From positions 20,961 to 84,960 of the forward strand of contig NZ_JAIVKI010000020.1 of assembly GCF_020524905.1 (NCBI RefSeq): a DNA stretch of 64,000 nt. The letters run 5' to 3'. The stretch comes from Microbulbifer variabilis. GTDB taxonomy: Bacteria; Pseudomonadota; Gammaproteobacteria; Pseudomonadales; Cellvibrionaceae. The notes beneath the pieces are model-generated. The model was not told the origin of the DNA. It worked only from the letters and a program-made list of their open reading frames with translations, and searched no databases. Every line of letters begins with the position of its first letter. The first letter of the stretch is position 1. Positions 55,063-64,000 of the stretch are shown in pieces. A program made the translations under genes and the position numbers.

Positions 55063-57086
55063 TGTCGACAACAGAAACCCTGCTAATCGCCAACCGCGGT
55101 GAAATCGCGCTGCGAATTATGCGTACCGCCCAAGCGGAAGGCTATCGCACCGTCGCCATCTACAGTGATGCAGACCGCGACGCACTACACGTACAAGCTG
55201 CCGATATTGCCGTGGCCATTGGCGGACAGACTTCGGCGGAGTCCTATCTGGATATCCAAAAAATTCTCGACGCGGCAAAAAAATCTGGAGCTACTGCCGT
55301 TCACCCCGGTTACGGTTTCCTCGCTGAAAATGCGGAATTCGCCAGTGCTTGTGAAGAAAACGGACTGCGCTTTGTCGGCCCCAGTGCACATGTGATAGAG
55401 CTGATGGGCAACAAACGCAAAGCCAAGGAGTTTGTCGCCGCTGCCAGTGTACCCTGTATTCCCGGCTTCCAGGGTGCACAGGACGACGACACCTTAATCG
55501 CCGAGGCGCGGCGCATTGGCTTCCCGTTAATGATCAAAGCCGCTGCCGGCGGTGGTGGGCGAGGCATGCGTCTGGCTCACGGAGATGTTGATCTGGCCTC
55601 CCAGTTGCGCGCCGCCCGCAGTGAATCCATGAGTGCATTCGGCAGTGACGAATTAATTCTGGAAAAGGCACTGATCAACGCCCGCCATATCGAAATCCAG
55701 GTATTTGCGGACAGCCATGGCAACTGTATTCACCTGGGGGAGCGGGATTGCTCCGTACAACGACGTCATCAAAAAGTGGTCGAAGAGTGCCCTTCCCCCG
55801 CCGTAGATGCCAAACTGAGGGAGAAAATGGGACAAGCCGCCGCCACTGCCGCACATGCTTGCGGTTATCAAGGCGCGGGCACTGTAGAGTTTTTACTCTG
55901 CCCCAACGGCGAGTTCTATTTTCTGGAAATGAATACCCGATTGCAGGTAGAGCACCCGGTAACAGAAATGGTAACCGGATTTGATCTGGTAGCCTGGCAA
56001 CTGGCAGTGGCCCGTGGCGAAGCCCTTCCCGTCTCCCAACAGCAAGTCACCCAGCAAGGGCACGCCATAGAAGTCCGCCTGTATGCCGAAGACCCGGAAC
56101 AACAGTTCCTACCCCAAGCTGGAAGAGTACTTCACTGGATGGCTCCAAAAGGGGAAGGAATCCGTATCGACCACGCCCTCAAAAGTGGCAGTGAAATTAC
56201 TCCGTTTTATGACCCAATGCTCGGCAAATTAATTGCCTGGGGACAGGATCGTGAAGAGGCCCGGCGTAAGCTAGTCCGCGCCCTGGCACAACTGGAATTT
56301 ATCGGGCCGAAAAATAATATCTATTTCCTGCAAAAGATAATGGCTGAACCCCAGTTTATCGCCGGCGATGCCGATACCAGCTTTCTCGATCAAAACAGCG
56401 CGCTGACTTCTGTGGAATTGGTTCCGGCAGAAATTACAGCACAAGCGGTGTTACTCAATCACTTGCGTCAAGCCAATCCTGAGGATCAGCGCAGTGGCCG
56501 CAGTGACTGGCGCAGCGGTGATAACAGCGTTCCGATCAGGTATCGGCTGGAGATTTCCGGGCAAACCCAAAACTGTGAGCTGCTGGCGTTATTAAATAAT
56601 TCTTATCAAATCAGCGTGGGCGATCAACACTTCCAAATTCAATGGCTCAATTGCACAAAATCACGAGAGGAAAGCGGACTCTGTAGCGCCGAACTACTGC
56701 TAGATGGCGTTAGCCTTAAGAGACTGTTCCTAGCCAACAGAAGCAACTTGTATCTCTTGTTGGACGGCAAGCAATTTCATTTTGTAGATATCACCCACGC
56801 TCCAGCCAAAACAAGGCTAAATCAGGGCAATGGCTGTATTACCGCTCCTATGGATGGCTGCCTCGTGCAGGTATTGGTTGAGCCCAGTCAAAAAGTTCAA
56901 CGGGGGGATACTATCGCCTTAATGGAAGCTATGAAAATGGAGCACCCTCTGCGCGCAGACCGCGATGGTATTGTGATTAAACTGGGCGCTAGCGCAGGAG
57001 ATCAGGTACGCGGTGGCCAACTGCTGGTACAGATCGAAGGCTCACTTCCTGAAACTGCAAAAATTCCCAGTGACGCTACTTCTTAA
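55062..57086 (+). CDS. Acyl-CoA carboxylase biotin carboxylase/BCCP subunit (alpha), AtuF-like
   Basis: A 674-residue fusion. The biotin carboxylase domain (about 1-450) has IANRGEIALRIMRTAQAEG, the ATP-grasp loop KAAAGGGGRGMRLAHGD, and FLEMNTRLQVEHPVTEMVTG. The C-terminal biotinyl domain has EAMKMEHPLRA with K625 as the biotin site. It pairs with the carboxyltransferase at 51392. ATG 55062 overlaps the hydratase stop (TGATG). Confidence 0.93.
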   Translation: MSTTETLLIANRGEIALRIMRTAQAEGYRTVAIYSDADRDALHVQAADIAVAIGGQTSAESYLDIQKILDAAKKSGATAVHPGYGFLAENAEFASACEENGLRFVGPSAHVIELMGNKRKAKEFVAAASVPCIPGFQGAQDDDTLIAEARRIGFPLMIKAAAGGGGRGMRLAHGDVDLASQLRAARSESMSAFGSDELILEKALINARHIEIQVFADSHGNCIHLGERDCSVQRRHQKVVEECPSPAVDAKLREKMGQAAATAAHACGYQGAGTVEFLLCPNGEFYFLEMNTRLQVEHPVTEMVTGFDLVAWQLAVARGEALPVSQQQVTQQGHAIEVRLYAEDPEQQFLPQAGRVLHWMAPKGEGIRIDHALKSGSEITPFYDPMLGKLIAWGQDREEARRKLVRALAQLEFIGPKNNIYFLQKIMAEPQFIAGDADTSFLDQNSALTSVELVPAEITAQAVLLNHLRQANPEDQRSGRSDWRSGDNSVPIRYRLEISGQTQNCELLALLNNSYQISVGDQHFQIQWLNCTKSREESGLCSAELLLDGVSLKRLFLANRSNLYLLLDGKQFHFVDITHAPAKTRLNQGNGCITAPMDGCLVQVLVEPSQKVQRGDTIALMEAMKMEHPLRADRDGIVIKLGASAGDQVRGGQLLVQIEGSLPETAKIPSDATS

Positions 57087-57097
57087 AGGAGTTCACT

Positions 57098-58261
57098 ATG
57101 TACGATATAGACGCCTCCCGTATGGCAAGCCCTTATTACGATGAGAGCCACCAAGAATGGCGCAGCCAGCTGCGCCGCTTCGTCGACCGTGAAATCACCC
57201 CCTACATCACCCAGTGGGACGAGGAAGGCCAGCTGCCCGCAGAGCTTTGGAAAAAAGCGGCCGAAGCAGGCCTCCTACAAATGGGCTATCCGGAAAACTA
57301 TGGTGGTATCGAATCCGATGCCTTTCATATGATCGTTGCCGCGGAGGAACTGGCGCGCCCCGGAGCCGGCGGACTCTACGCCAGCCTAATGGTCCATGGC
57401 ATCGCCTTACCCCCGTTGCTGCACTATGGCAGCGAGGCCCTGAAGGATCTGGTCATTCCCGCCGTCTTACGTGGCGATAAGCATATTTCCCTGGCAATTA
57501 CCGAGCCAGGCGCCGGCTCCGATGTTGCCAATATCCAGTGCCGCGCAGTGCGTGATGGGGATAACTTTATCGTGAGCGGCGAAAAAACCTATATCACCGG
57601 AGGCATGCGCGCTAATTGGTTTACTACTGCAGTTCGCACTGGCGATAAGGGCTTCGGCGGTATCTCCCTACTCCTTATACCGGCGGATGTTACCGGTGTT
57701 AGCCGGCATCTGCTCGATAAAAAACAGGGGTGGTGGTGTTCAGATACAGCCAGTATCTTTTTTGATCAAGTACGCGTACCCGCTAGTAACCTGATTGGTG
57801 GCGAGAACCAAGGCTTCCTGCCAATTGTGCACAACTTCAATCGCGAGCGCCTCGGTATTGCCGCTTCCTGTGTAGAATTCAGCCGGGTATGTTTACAGGA
57901 TGCCATTGAGTGGGCCCAGGAGCGCCAGACTTTCGGCAAGCGTTTAGCCAACCATCAAGTAATCCGGCATAAATTTGCGCAGATGCTGCAGCGTATCAAT
58001 GCCACCCAAGCCTATTTGGACCTCTGTGCTTGGGCAGAACAAAAACAGCAGCTTAAAGTAGCTGATATCGCCTTACTTAAAGTTCAAGCGACAGAAACGC
58101 TTGAGTTCTGCGCCCGAGAGGCTATGCAGGTATTAGGTGGCGCAAGCTATATGCGTGGAGGGCGGATTGAGCGTATCTATCGTGAAGTGCGGGTGAATGC
58201 GATTGGTGGAGGATCTGAAGAAATTATGCGGGATCTGGCTTCCAGGCAGATGGGAATCTAA
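57098..58261 (+). CDS. Acyl-CoA dehydrogenase, second copy
   Basis: A 387-residue FAD enzyme with AITEPGAGSDVANIQCRAV and GEKTYITGGMRANW. The C-terminal site reads AIGGGSEEIMRDL, again without the usual glutamate; NRERLGIAASC carries the likely base. It starts 11 bases after the carboxylase alpha gene with GGAG RBS, so it is the last gene of the operon. It probably acts on a different chain length from the first copy. Confidence 0.88.
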   Translation: MYDIDASRMASPYYDESHQEWRSQLRRFVDREITPYITQWDEEGQLPAELWKKAAEAGLLQMGYPENYGGIESDAFHMIVAAEELARPGAGGLYASLMVHGIALPPLLHYGSEALKDLVIPAVLRGDKHISLAITEPGAGSDVANIQCRAVRDGDNFIVSGEKTYITGGMRANWFTTAVRTGDKGFGGISLLLIPADVTGVSRHLLDKKQGWWCSDTASIFFDQVRVPASNLIGGENQGFLPIVHNFNRERLGIAASCVEFSRVCLQDAIEWAQERQTFGKRLANHQVIRHKFAQMLQRINATQAYLDLCAWAEQKQQLKVADIALLKVQATETLEFCAREAMQVLGGASYMRGGRIERIYREVRVNAIGGGSEEIMRDLASRQMGI

Positions 58262-58312
58262 TAGTTCAAAATGCCCTTATTAAAATTCATTTATAAAATT
58301 AATTTTCGATAA

Positions 58313-58345
58313 CTGGATAGAGTCAGTCTATATAACCCTATCCAG
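58313..58345 (+). terminator. Hairpin after the acyl-CoA operon
   Basis: CTGGATAG (58313-58320) pairs with CTATCCAG (58338-58345) across a 17-base loop. Only a weak T-rich tail follows, so it is a candidate terminator rather than a clear one. Confidence 0.4.
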
Positions 58346-58813
58346 CTAGAAGTTTATTTGATGATATTTCTATTAACCCAACACTCTGGCAGATATCGAT
58401 AACGTAAATATTGAATTCAGACTGCTTTGCCCAAAAAAGCTAGTGAAAGTAAGCAAACTTGCAATTGAAAACTATAGAACAGGTCCAAACGTCTCTGTTC
58501 TCACAGTGGGTAATTACTAAGCCTGCAATCTGGCAAGACATTAATTCTAAATTCTCAAGACCAACAATTGGTTATTTCCTGAGCCAACTATTAGTCTATT
58601 TCTTTTCATGTCATGAAACTTTAATTTAAAGTTAAAATCTGGCATCGTTGCCCTCGCTCAATTTCAGGTCGTTTTTTGCTGTAATTTAAACACTTTTTAG
58701 AGAAAAAAAGTGAATATTAACTACACTTAGGTGATACGTCCCAATTGATCAGCAGATAAACCTAATAGTTGAGCAAAGGGATAAGAAAGGAATAGGTTTT
58801 TGAGTAAGCAATT
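58346..58813. other. AT-rich intergenic region
   Basis: About 470 bases with no gene that I can support on either strand. It should contain the promoter of the YrbL-like gene. No repeat or tRNA seen. Confidence 0.35.
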
Positions 58814-59548
58814 ATGGATTTGCATTTAAGGTTAGACCAGGCTATCGCCAACGGCAATGAGAGACTAGTATTTCCTCACCCGGAATCTGATGATCTACTT
58901 ATTAAGGTAATCAGTGATCGGTTTAGGAAAAGAATGGATCAAAAGTATTCTATCTCTACCCGACTACGCCGCCTAACCTACTATTGGCCATATATGAAGG
59001 AAGTCTCTGAGCACATCTACCTACGCGAAGGTCAGATTGAAAACACTCATTTTGTACAAGACTTTACAGGCTTTGTAGATACCAATTTGGGACTGGGAAT
59101 CACTGTAAGAGCAGTGAAAAAGCACAATGGAGAACTTGCCGACACCCTAAGTGAGCTAATCATCAACAAAAAATTCAATCAGGAACATGCGGATAGACTT
59201 AACGATTTATTCAAATGGTTGGAAAAAACCTTTATCGTCGTTCGTGATTTAAGAACAGTCAACATAGTGTGGGATGAAATCAATGGTCATTTTGTAATCA
59301 TTGACGGAATCGGTAGTCGTAGATTACCTTCCCTGCGCTCGGTTTCTCGCTTCTATAACCGAAGAGCAAATCGCAGACGTATAGCTAAGCTGTGTCAACG
59401 CATCAATAGAGATCTAGAAAATCTTGGCTACAACCTGAATCTTAACTTTAGAAATACCAGCAACCTTATTTTTCTTATACCTTGCACTATTAGCCTGTCT
59501 TTCTGGGAGACATTTGAGCAAAGCTATGCTATTGCCATGTCAATTTGA
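58814..59548 (+). CDS. YrbL-like (PhoP-regulatory-network) protein
   Basis: A 244-residue soluble protein with a kinase-like arrangement seen in YrbL: RLRRLTYYWPYMKEVSEHI, TVNIVWDEINGHFVIIDGI (a catalytic-loop-like and DFG-like region) and a basic helix NRRANRRRIAKLCQRI. In enterics YrbL is controlled by PhoP/PmrA; here that link is unknown. The last 35 residues (LIFLIPCTISLSFWETFE) are hydrophobic and not typical. No good RBS is close to the ATG. Confidence 0.7.
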   Translation: MDLHLRLDQAIANGNERLVFPHPESDDLLIKVISDRFRKRMDQKYSISTRLRRLTYYWPYMKEVSEHIYLREGQIENTHFVQDFTGFVDTNLGLGITVRAVKKHNGELADTLSELIINKKFNQEHADRLNDLFKWLEKTFIVVRDLRTVNIVWDEINGHFVIIDGIGSRRLPSLRSVSRFYNRRANRRRIAKLCQRINRDLENLGYNLNLNFRNTSNLIFLIPCTISLSFWETFEQSYAIAMSI

Positions 59549-59648
59549 TTAGAGCAAGCTTCAATAAAACCAATAATAATTCTACTTGTTTAGGAATATT
59601 GGACAACAATAAGAACAGACAGTGATAGAAGGGTTTCACCTAAATACC

Positions 59649-59680
59649 AATTCGGCCCCATTAATTTTCGGGGCCAAATT
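59649..59680 (+). terminator. Hairpin after the YrbL-like gene
   Basis: GGCCCC (59654-59659) pairs with GGGGCC (59670-59675), flanked by AATT on the left and AAATT on the right, loop of ten bases. The arms lie about 100 bases past the stop. Weak T tail. Confidence 0.5.
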
Positions 59681-59920
59681 AATGTTTTCCTGGATCAATT
59701 GACTATGCTTATTTTCTCCAATGAATTCCTCAATCTTTCCACTGAGGCCAGATAGAGAAAGACTGCCATTTTCTAAGGCAATTCCTTAAAATCCCTTAAT
59801 GTACAAATCCTCATCCAGTTCTTTTTGCACAAACTTCTCTTAAGGAAAAGATTTCTAATGCGCCTGAATCCTAGGATATTAACTGGACGGATATCACCGT
59901 CATTAGATCCATCAGTGAAT

Positions 59921-59946
59921 CGGGGTTTTTTCGAAAAAAACACCCG
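59921..59946. terminator. Bidirectional A/T-rich hairpin
   Basis: CGGGG plus TTTTTT pairs around CG with AAAAAAA and CACCCG. A long T run appears on either strand, so it could terminate transcription from both sides. It lies directly after the small broken gene on the minus strand. Confidence 0.4.
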
Positions 59947-59952
59947 ACTCCT

Positions 59953-60131
59953 TTAAAATTTCGCGACTGGCTCGTTACTCCAACCAAGTATCTGCATACC
60001 AGTATTAGCCACCACTTCTCGCGCTGACCATGTACCTCTTAAGGTCTTAGTTACACCATATTGGTAAAAGCAAACCCCTCAGCGAAGTGCTCAGCATATC
60101 TACTTAACCCTTCCGTAACTATAACGTTCAT
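59953..60131 (-). pseudogene. Small frameshifted gene of unknown function
   Basis: On the minus strand an ATG at 60131 opens MNVIVTEGLSRYAEHFAEGF and then AFTNMV before a stop. One base out of frame the text continues TKTLRGTWSAREVVANTGMQ and ends ILGWSNEPVAKF plus stop. Together they read as one 59-codon protein with a single-base deletion near 60050. A hairpin follows. The family is not recognised; chance cannot be excluded. Confidence 0.4.
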
Positions 60132-60167
60132 AATTGGAGATTAATTATAAGAAACCAGTTTATATAA

Positions 60168-61232
60168 TTAAATTTTATGCTTCAGCATCAACTCTCTTAT
60201 TCTTTTAGCTATCTCAAAGCGAGGCACTTTGCTGGAATTGGTTAAAATCACCAATCCATCTCTCTCATCAGGATACATAATAATTAGTGACTTATAACCT
60301 CGAATGCTACCAGGGTGCCTTGCCACTAAAACATTATCCTCCTGGTAAACTTGCCAACCCAATCCAATTTTAATTTCCCCCCAGTCAGTTGTAACTCTAG
60401 GAGCTAACATTCTTTTGTAGGTATCCTTATTGGAAAATATATTATTATCTTTATTGATTGTATTAACCAACCAGCTAGCAAGATCTGATGTATTAGAAAC
60501 TAACCCCTCACTGGGGAAAAACGCAGTATCAAAAGGGCGTTGCATAGCTTCAGGGATAACCGCGCCTCTGTAGGTCGGCTCAGTATTTGGCTTAACTCCT
60601 TCAGAACCATCATAATAACCGCTATCCATCATGCCAACTGGTTTCAATATGTTCTCAGATATATAAACTTCGAAGGGCTTACCAGAAACCTCAGAGACTA
60701 TTGCACCAAGAACATTAAAGCCAGTATCGCTATATTCGAATTTCCCCCTGGCCATAGGATGTAGATTTTCAGTTACTTCAATCAGGTAAGTCTCTATTGG
60801 ACGCTTACCAATTGATGGCTTGACGCGATCATCGATACCCGAAACATGGGACAATAAATCCACCACTTTAATATTTGAACCAGAGAAAATCGGCAAATAA
60901 TTAGAAATATTATCATCTAGACTTAATCTACCAGCCTCTACCAATTGTAAAGCAGCTTGAGCAGTAAAAAGTTTTGAAATAGAAGCCACACGAAAAAGTG
61001 TCTTTGCATCTACCTTCTTGCCATTACCATCACTATCCAAAGAACCAGAGCCACCGAGGTAAGCTACTTGACCAGAGATGATCACAGCTACTGAAATAGC
61101 AGGAATATTGTATTCTTGCTTAATCTGATTAAGCTCACCAACCATATCCGATTGAAAATCATTTGCTTCCGAATAGGATTCAAAGGATAACCAAAAAAGC
61201 GACAAAAAGACTGATAGTTTGAGCCAAAACAT
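60168..61232 (-). CDS. Exported class C beta-lactamase-fold protein
   Basis: A 354-residue serine beta-lactamase/esterase-fold protein with a signal peptide (LKLSVFLSLFWLSFESYS). Motifs are S84-x-x-K87 in RVASISKLFTAQ, a Tyr motif in EYSDTGFNVLG and HPGSIRGYKS near the end. ATG 61232 has GAGGTG six bases upstream; ATG 61247 is the alternative. It more likely acts on peptides or esters in the periplasm than on antibiotics. Single gene in AT-rich DNA. Confidence 0.86.
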   Translation of the reverse strand: MFWLKLSVFLSLFWLSFESYSEANDFQSDMVGELNQIKQEYNIPAISVAVIISGQVAYLGGSGSLDSDGNGKKVDAKTLFRVASISKLFTAQAALQLVEAGRLSLDDNISNYLPIFSGSNIKVVDLLSHVSGIDDRVKPSIGKRPIETYLIEVTENLHPMARGKFEYSDTGFNVLGAIVSEVSGKPFEVYISENILKPVGMMDSGYYDGSEGVKPNTEPTYRGAVIPEAMQRPFDTAFFPSEGLVSNTSDLASWLVNTINKDNNIFSNKDTYKRMLAPRVTTDWGEIKIGLGWQVYQEDNVLVARHPGSIRGYKSLIIMYPDERDGLVILTNSSKVPRFEIAKRIRELMLKHKI

Positions 61233-61324
61233 ATCATGACACCTCATTAAAAATCATTATTTTGGCCAAACATTCCTACGTCTTTCAAAGTAGAGCTTTA
61301 ACTGGCCGTAATATACTGATCGTA

Positions 61325-61744
61325 TTAATCAGCAGATGAAACTCGAATAATATGCCCGTCAGGATCTTTTACTAAGAAAGTTTTACCAAACACATCTGTA
61401 TATAAAGCTTTATGTATGTTTATGCTCGATCTTTCCACCCATTGTGAATAGAGCTCTTCAACCTCAACATCCGTTTTTAGATTAATACCAATTTCAGTAA
61501 ATCTTGGACACTCTTTGTCGGGAACCTCACCACCGGACCAGATTGCAAAATCAGCCTCACCATCGACCTTAAAGACAACATATCTGGGGGAAACAAAGTA
61601 AGGTTCTAGATTAAATAACTCCATATAATATCCTGTTGAAACTTGAATATCTGAGACATAAATGAGCTGTAAGTTTGGCTTGTAGAATTTTGTCACACTT
61701 AAGTTCCCTGTATTTAATTTGTCTATCAGCAACTTAGAAAGCAA
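61325..61744 (-). CDS. VOC (glyoxalase/bleomycin-resistance-like) superfamily protein
   Basis: A 139-residue protein with the VOC fold: LQLIYVSDIQVSTGYYMELF opens the first beta-alpha-beta-beta-beta unit, and KTFLVKDPDGHIIRV is the conserved end of the second. Metal-ligand positions are not all obvious, so it may be an antibiotic-binding or metal-free member. The gene lies 92 bases upstream of the beta-lactamase-fold gene on the same strand. Confidence 0.75.
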   Translation of the reverse strand: MLSKLLIDKLNTGNLSVTKFYKPNLQLIYVSDIQVSTGYYMELFNLEPYFVSPRYVVFKVDGEADFAIWSGGEVPDKECPRFTEIGINLKTDVEVEELYSQWVERSSINIHKALYTDVFGKTFLVKDPDGHIIRVSSAD

Positions 61745-62285
61745 GAAAGATAATCAGTATAGAGAAACGTATCACAATGAAGTGTAGTGAATCTCCTCGA
61801 ACACCATCGATCTAATGGATAAAAAATCGATATGGTACACTTTCTTATTTTCATCATACTGCTAAAGGCGATATTTTAAACACAAGTTATCAGTCAAGCA
61901 CTAGCCTGTAAAGCTCTAAACCATTATTCAGAATTCAAACGATGCCTGTAGATTTAGCCCAGCTCATAATTGTACAACAATCAGACAGAGTTTTCGCTCC
62001 ACTCATTGCACTCTTTTAAACACAGCAGCTAAACTATTTTTTTCACTCGATTCCAATTATTATTAACTCTCCGCTTATAATGGCTGAGTAGACGGCAAGT
62101 AAGATACCAATATAGATGTCAGGAACTTCCCTTTTTACAAAAATCTACGAACTAGGAATCAGCAATTATTTTCTAGATAAATATTCCTATATTCAGTAGA
62201 AACATCGAAGCCGAATATGGAATAGAGACCATAAATGTTGAGTTCAACCATAAAAAATTATAGTCTCTATCCCAATTACTTATCT
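61745..62285. other. AT-rich intergenic region
   Basis: About 540 bases with no supported gene. It contains the end of the haloperoxidase gene unit and the promoter for the VOC gene. No RNA gene or clear repeat recognised. Confidence 0.35.
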
Positions 62286-63785
62286 TTACTGACCGGCTAC
62301 TTTTGAAAGATAAAATTGATAGGCACGGTTAGCAATTTCGCGCCCAATCGCCTGGCCCGCTGGAACAGAAGGCTCAAAATGCACACCGCCCCAAACTCGA
62401 CTGTTACCACAATCCTCCTCAAAAGAAGTCCAAGTTGGGAAATACAAATACAAATCATTTTGTGGTGTTATGCCAGGCTCAATTTGTGAACTGCCTGCAA
62501 GCGCAGGTACCGTATAGCTCAATACATCCCCTTCAGGCAAAAAGAGTCTACTTGTTTCTGCATGTGCTGCACAAAAGCTAGCGGAAGCAGATGGATATTC
62601 TGGATGATCAGCCACAGGTAGATAACTAGTCCACTGGCTAGCAGGTAAATCATTCACCGTTCCTTTTCCTACTCCACCCCAAGCAGTAACAGGTTCATCT
62701 TTATAAATAAAGCGAACGGCGGAAAATGGTCTCACAGAGTTATGACGACGCTTCTCTTTCCAAATTGCAATTGCTGTATCAAAGGCGGCCATATTTGTGA
62801 GGAAATCATAGTGAATGAAATCCATTAATGATAAGCCTTGGGATTCCGACGCAAATACCGCGGCAAAACCTAAGCTGAATATCTTCATATCAAATAACTC
62901 AGCTTTCATCTTCTGCTCATCAGTTAAGTTGGCAGATGTATTTAGCACGTCATTTACTTGCGCCACATAACTTGGATAATTCCAAATTTTGGATTTCAGA
63001 GGTACTGGTGAAGTAAATTCGTCCGGAGACTCATAACTATATGGTGTTGTTAAGGCGATTTGAGGGGTGACGAACTGCTGAACCCGGTATACACCAGGGC
63101 GTTCCATCAGAACTGCTGGCTGCCACTTCGAAGGAAAACGTAATTTGTAGGCAGTATTTGCCGGTTTGAAATCAGTGTAATCGGCATAAGGTAAACGATG
63201 ATATAACTGACCACCCTCGTTACCCAATTGATTCATACCGTCATTTGCACGCCCTTCCAGAACCTTTCTGCCTGCGTAGTTTCCTATACCAATCGGTGTT
63301 GTTGTATCTTCTGACAGGTCATGAGGATCTAAACCCATTTCAACCAACATGCTATCCCATTCAGGGGCCAGGTGTGGAAACAGTCCACTTAATACCTTAT
63401 GAGATGCATAAGAAAGTGCAACATTTAACTCGCTATTATCTTCCGGCTCCGGCATTCGCGCGATATCGGAATATACCCCTTTAGCCGTAGGGTGATAAGG
63501 TGCTGTGGCATCATACCAAGAGTTAGTGATCAACGTCGTAAAACGAAGTACTAATGTAGCATCATTGGCAGCGGGCGATACTTCAAAAATTGCACAAGCT
63601 GCCGCTGGGATTATATTCTGCACTGCGGCATTGCAACTTTCCAAGTCTATAGAACTACACTTTGGTGGCAATGGCACATTTGTAAGCTGCGGACAGGTGA
63701 GAGCTTGTGTCTGCCAGCTTACCGAGACCAACAACATCCCTAAAACACTCTTTAAAGCACGTTTATAAGTTTTATTTATTAACAT
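62286..63785 (-). CDS. Exported vanadium-dependent haloperoxidase-like protein
   Basis: A 499-residue PAP2/haloperoxidase-fold protein with a signal peptide (LGMLLVSVSWQTQA). Active-site elements are K345-x6-R352-P353 (KRRHNSVRP) and SRVWGGVHF with H469, the residue that binds vanadate covalently in known enzymes. The middle motif, usually PSGH, reads PSAS (398-401), so the acid/base histidine is not in its normal place; H408 lies seven residues on. Oxidation of halides is therefore uncertain. RBS AGGAAAA precedes the ATG. Confidence 0.83.
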   Translation of the reverse strand: MLINKTYKRALKSVLGMLLVSVSWQTQALTCPQLTNVPLPPKCSSIDLESCNAAVQNIIPAAACAIFEVSPAANDATLVLRFTTLITNSWYDATAPYHPTAKGVYSDIARMPEPEDNSELNVALSYASHKVLSGLFPHLAPEWDSMLVEMGLDPHDLSEDTTTPIGIGNYAGRKVLEGRANDGMNQLGNEGGQLYHRLPYADYTDFKPANTAYKLRFPSKWQPAVLMERPGVYRVQQFVTPQIALTTPYSYESPDEFTSPVPLKSKIWNYPSYVAQVNDVLNTSANLTDEQKMKAELFDMKIFSLGFAAVFASESQGLSLMDFIHYDFLTNMAAFDTAIAIWKEKRRHNSVRPFSAVRFIYKDEPVTAWGGVGKGTVNDLPASQWTSYLPVADHPEYPSASASFCAAHAETSRLFLPEGDVLSYTVPALAGSSQIEPGITPQNDLYLYFPTWTSFEEDCGNSRVWGGVHFEPSVPAGQAIGREIANRAYQFYLSKVAGQ

Positions 63786-64000
63786 TGGTTTTCCTTTTTA
63801 CCTGACTATTAACCCGGCGGATAAGTGGTTCATTATGCTGCATATTTAATTGAGCGGTGTTTAAAGTAGGAAGCTACACGCGCGGGCTTCTTTTGTAACA
63901 TTCTCATGTGAGAAAGTACCTTGCTTTTCAGCTTCTCTCTCGTTCGTGCTGGCATCCCACTGTGAACGCCCGCTTTGAGATCACAATTCAAATATTCATC
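63786..64000. other. Window-end region upstream of the haloperoxidase gene
   Basis: About 215 bases with no supported gene. It should contain the haloperoxidase promoter. It is cut by the window edge. Confidence 0.3.

Noticed and set aside
59941..60010. A CRISPR-like or IS end in the A/T-run hairpin
   Set aside because: Only a single inverted repeat, without flanking direct repeats.
1..64000. tRNA, rRNA, CRISPR array or intact insertion sequence
   Set aside because: I looked for T-arm-like strings, evenly spaced direct repeats and transposase motifs and found none that hold up.

Overview
The window looks like a chromosome segment of a marine gammaproteobacterium. The full cmo5U34 tRNA set (cmoA, cmoB, cmoM), rsmJ, slyX and an AtuR/AtuBCDEF-like acyl-CoA cluster fit Gammaproteobacteria, and the mix resembles Cellvibrionales such as Microbulbifer. 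That genus-level placement is inference; no rRNA or tRNA is present to anchor it. LAYOUT. (1) 1-16.4 kb is a dense, moderately GC-rich housekeeping block: a truncated efflux outer-membrane lipoprotein, glutaryl-CoA dehydrogenase, an EamA exporter, a TRIC-family channel, a TAP-like secreted hydrolase, a mercaptopyruvate-type sulfurtransferase, msrA, a membrane-tethered J-domain protein, cmoM / MazG-like / DUF599, an M16C peptidase, cmoA-cmoB and sdaA. (2) 16.4-34.5 kb is AT-richer accessory DNA with visible decay. It holds an orphan gene, a gene block broken by stops and a frameshift, an FMO / epimerase / SDR set (the SDR carries an in-frame stop) facing an AraC regulator, a BON protein, four small exported proteins in two paralogous pairs, and a 2407-residue Sec-exported SpvB/Rhs protein. 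The Rhs protein ends in a JAMM-like H-x-H...S-x-x-D domain, and its stop overlaps the start of a small lipoprotein that is a likely immunity protein. (3) 34.5-38.5 kb holds a glutamate/GABA antiporter and glutamate decarboxylase pair (overlap ATGA) with an SMP-30-like lactonase. (4) 38.5-49.5 kb is mostly minus-strand genes: rsmJ, a SpoIIAA-like protein, exported proteins, an OmpA lipoprotein, slyX, a serine hydrolase, a PaaI-like thioesterase, a voltage-gated K+ channel with a zinc ribbon, yciH and an M48-like membrane protein that has lost HExxH. (5) 49.6-58.3 kb is a TetR gene divergent from SDR, carboxyltransferase, acyl-CoA dehydrogenase, enoyl-CoA hydratase, biotin carboxylase/BCCP and a second acyl-CoA dehydrogenase. 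The order matches atuBCDEF of acyclic terpene (citronellol/geraniol) catabolism, and a perfect 8-4-8 palindrome sits between regulator and operon. (6) 58.3-64 kb is AT-rich: a YrbL-like protein, a frameshifted small gene, a class C beta-lactamase-fold protein, a VOC protein and an exported vanadium-haloperoxidase-like protein with an altered PSGH motif. HOW THE GENES WORK TOGETHER. The core region handles tRNA wobble modification, oxidative repair and amino-acid catabolism. The accessory region is dominated by a candidate secreted toxin, its neighbour and satellite exported proteins. The acid-response pair and the acyl-CoA cluster are self-contained metabolic modules. No CRISPR array, intact insertion sequence or prophage was seen.
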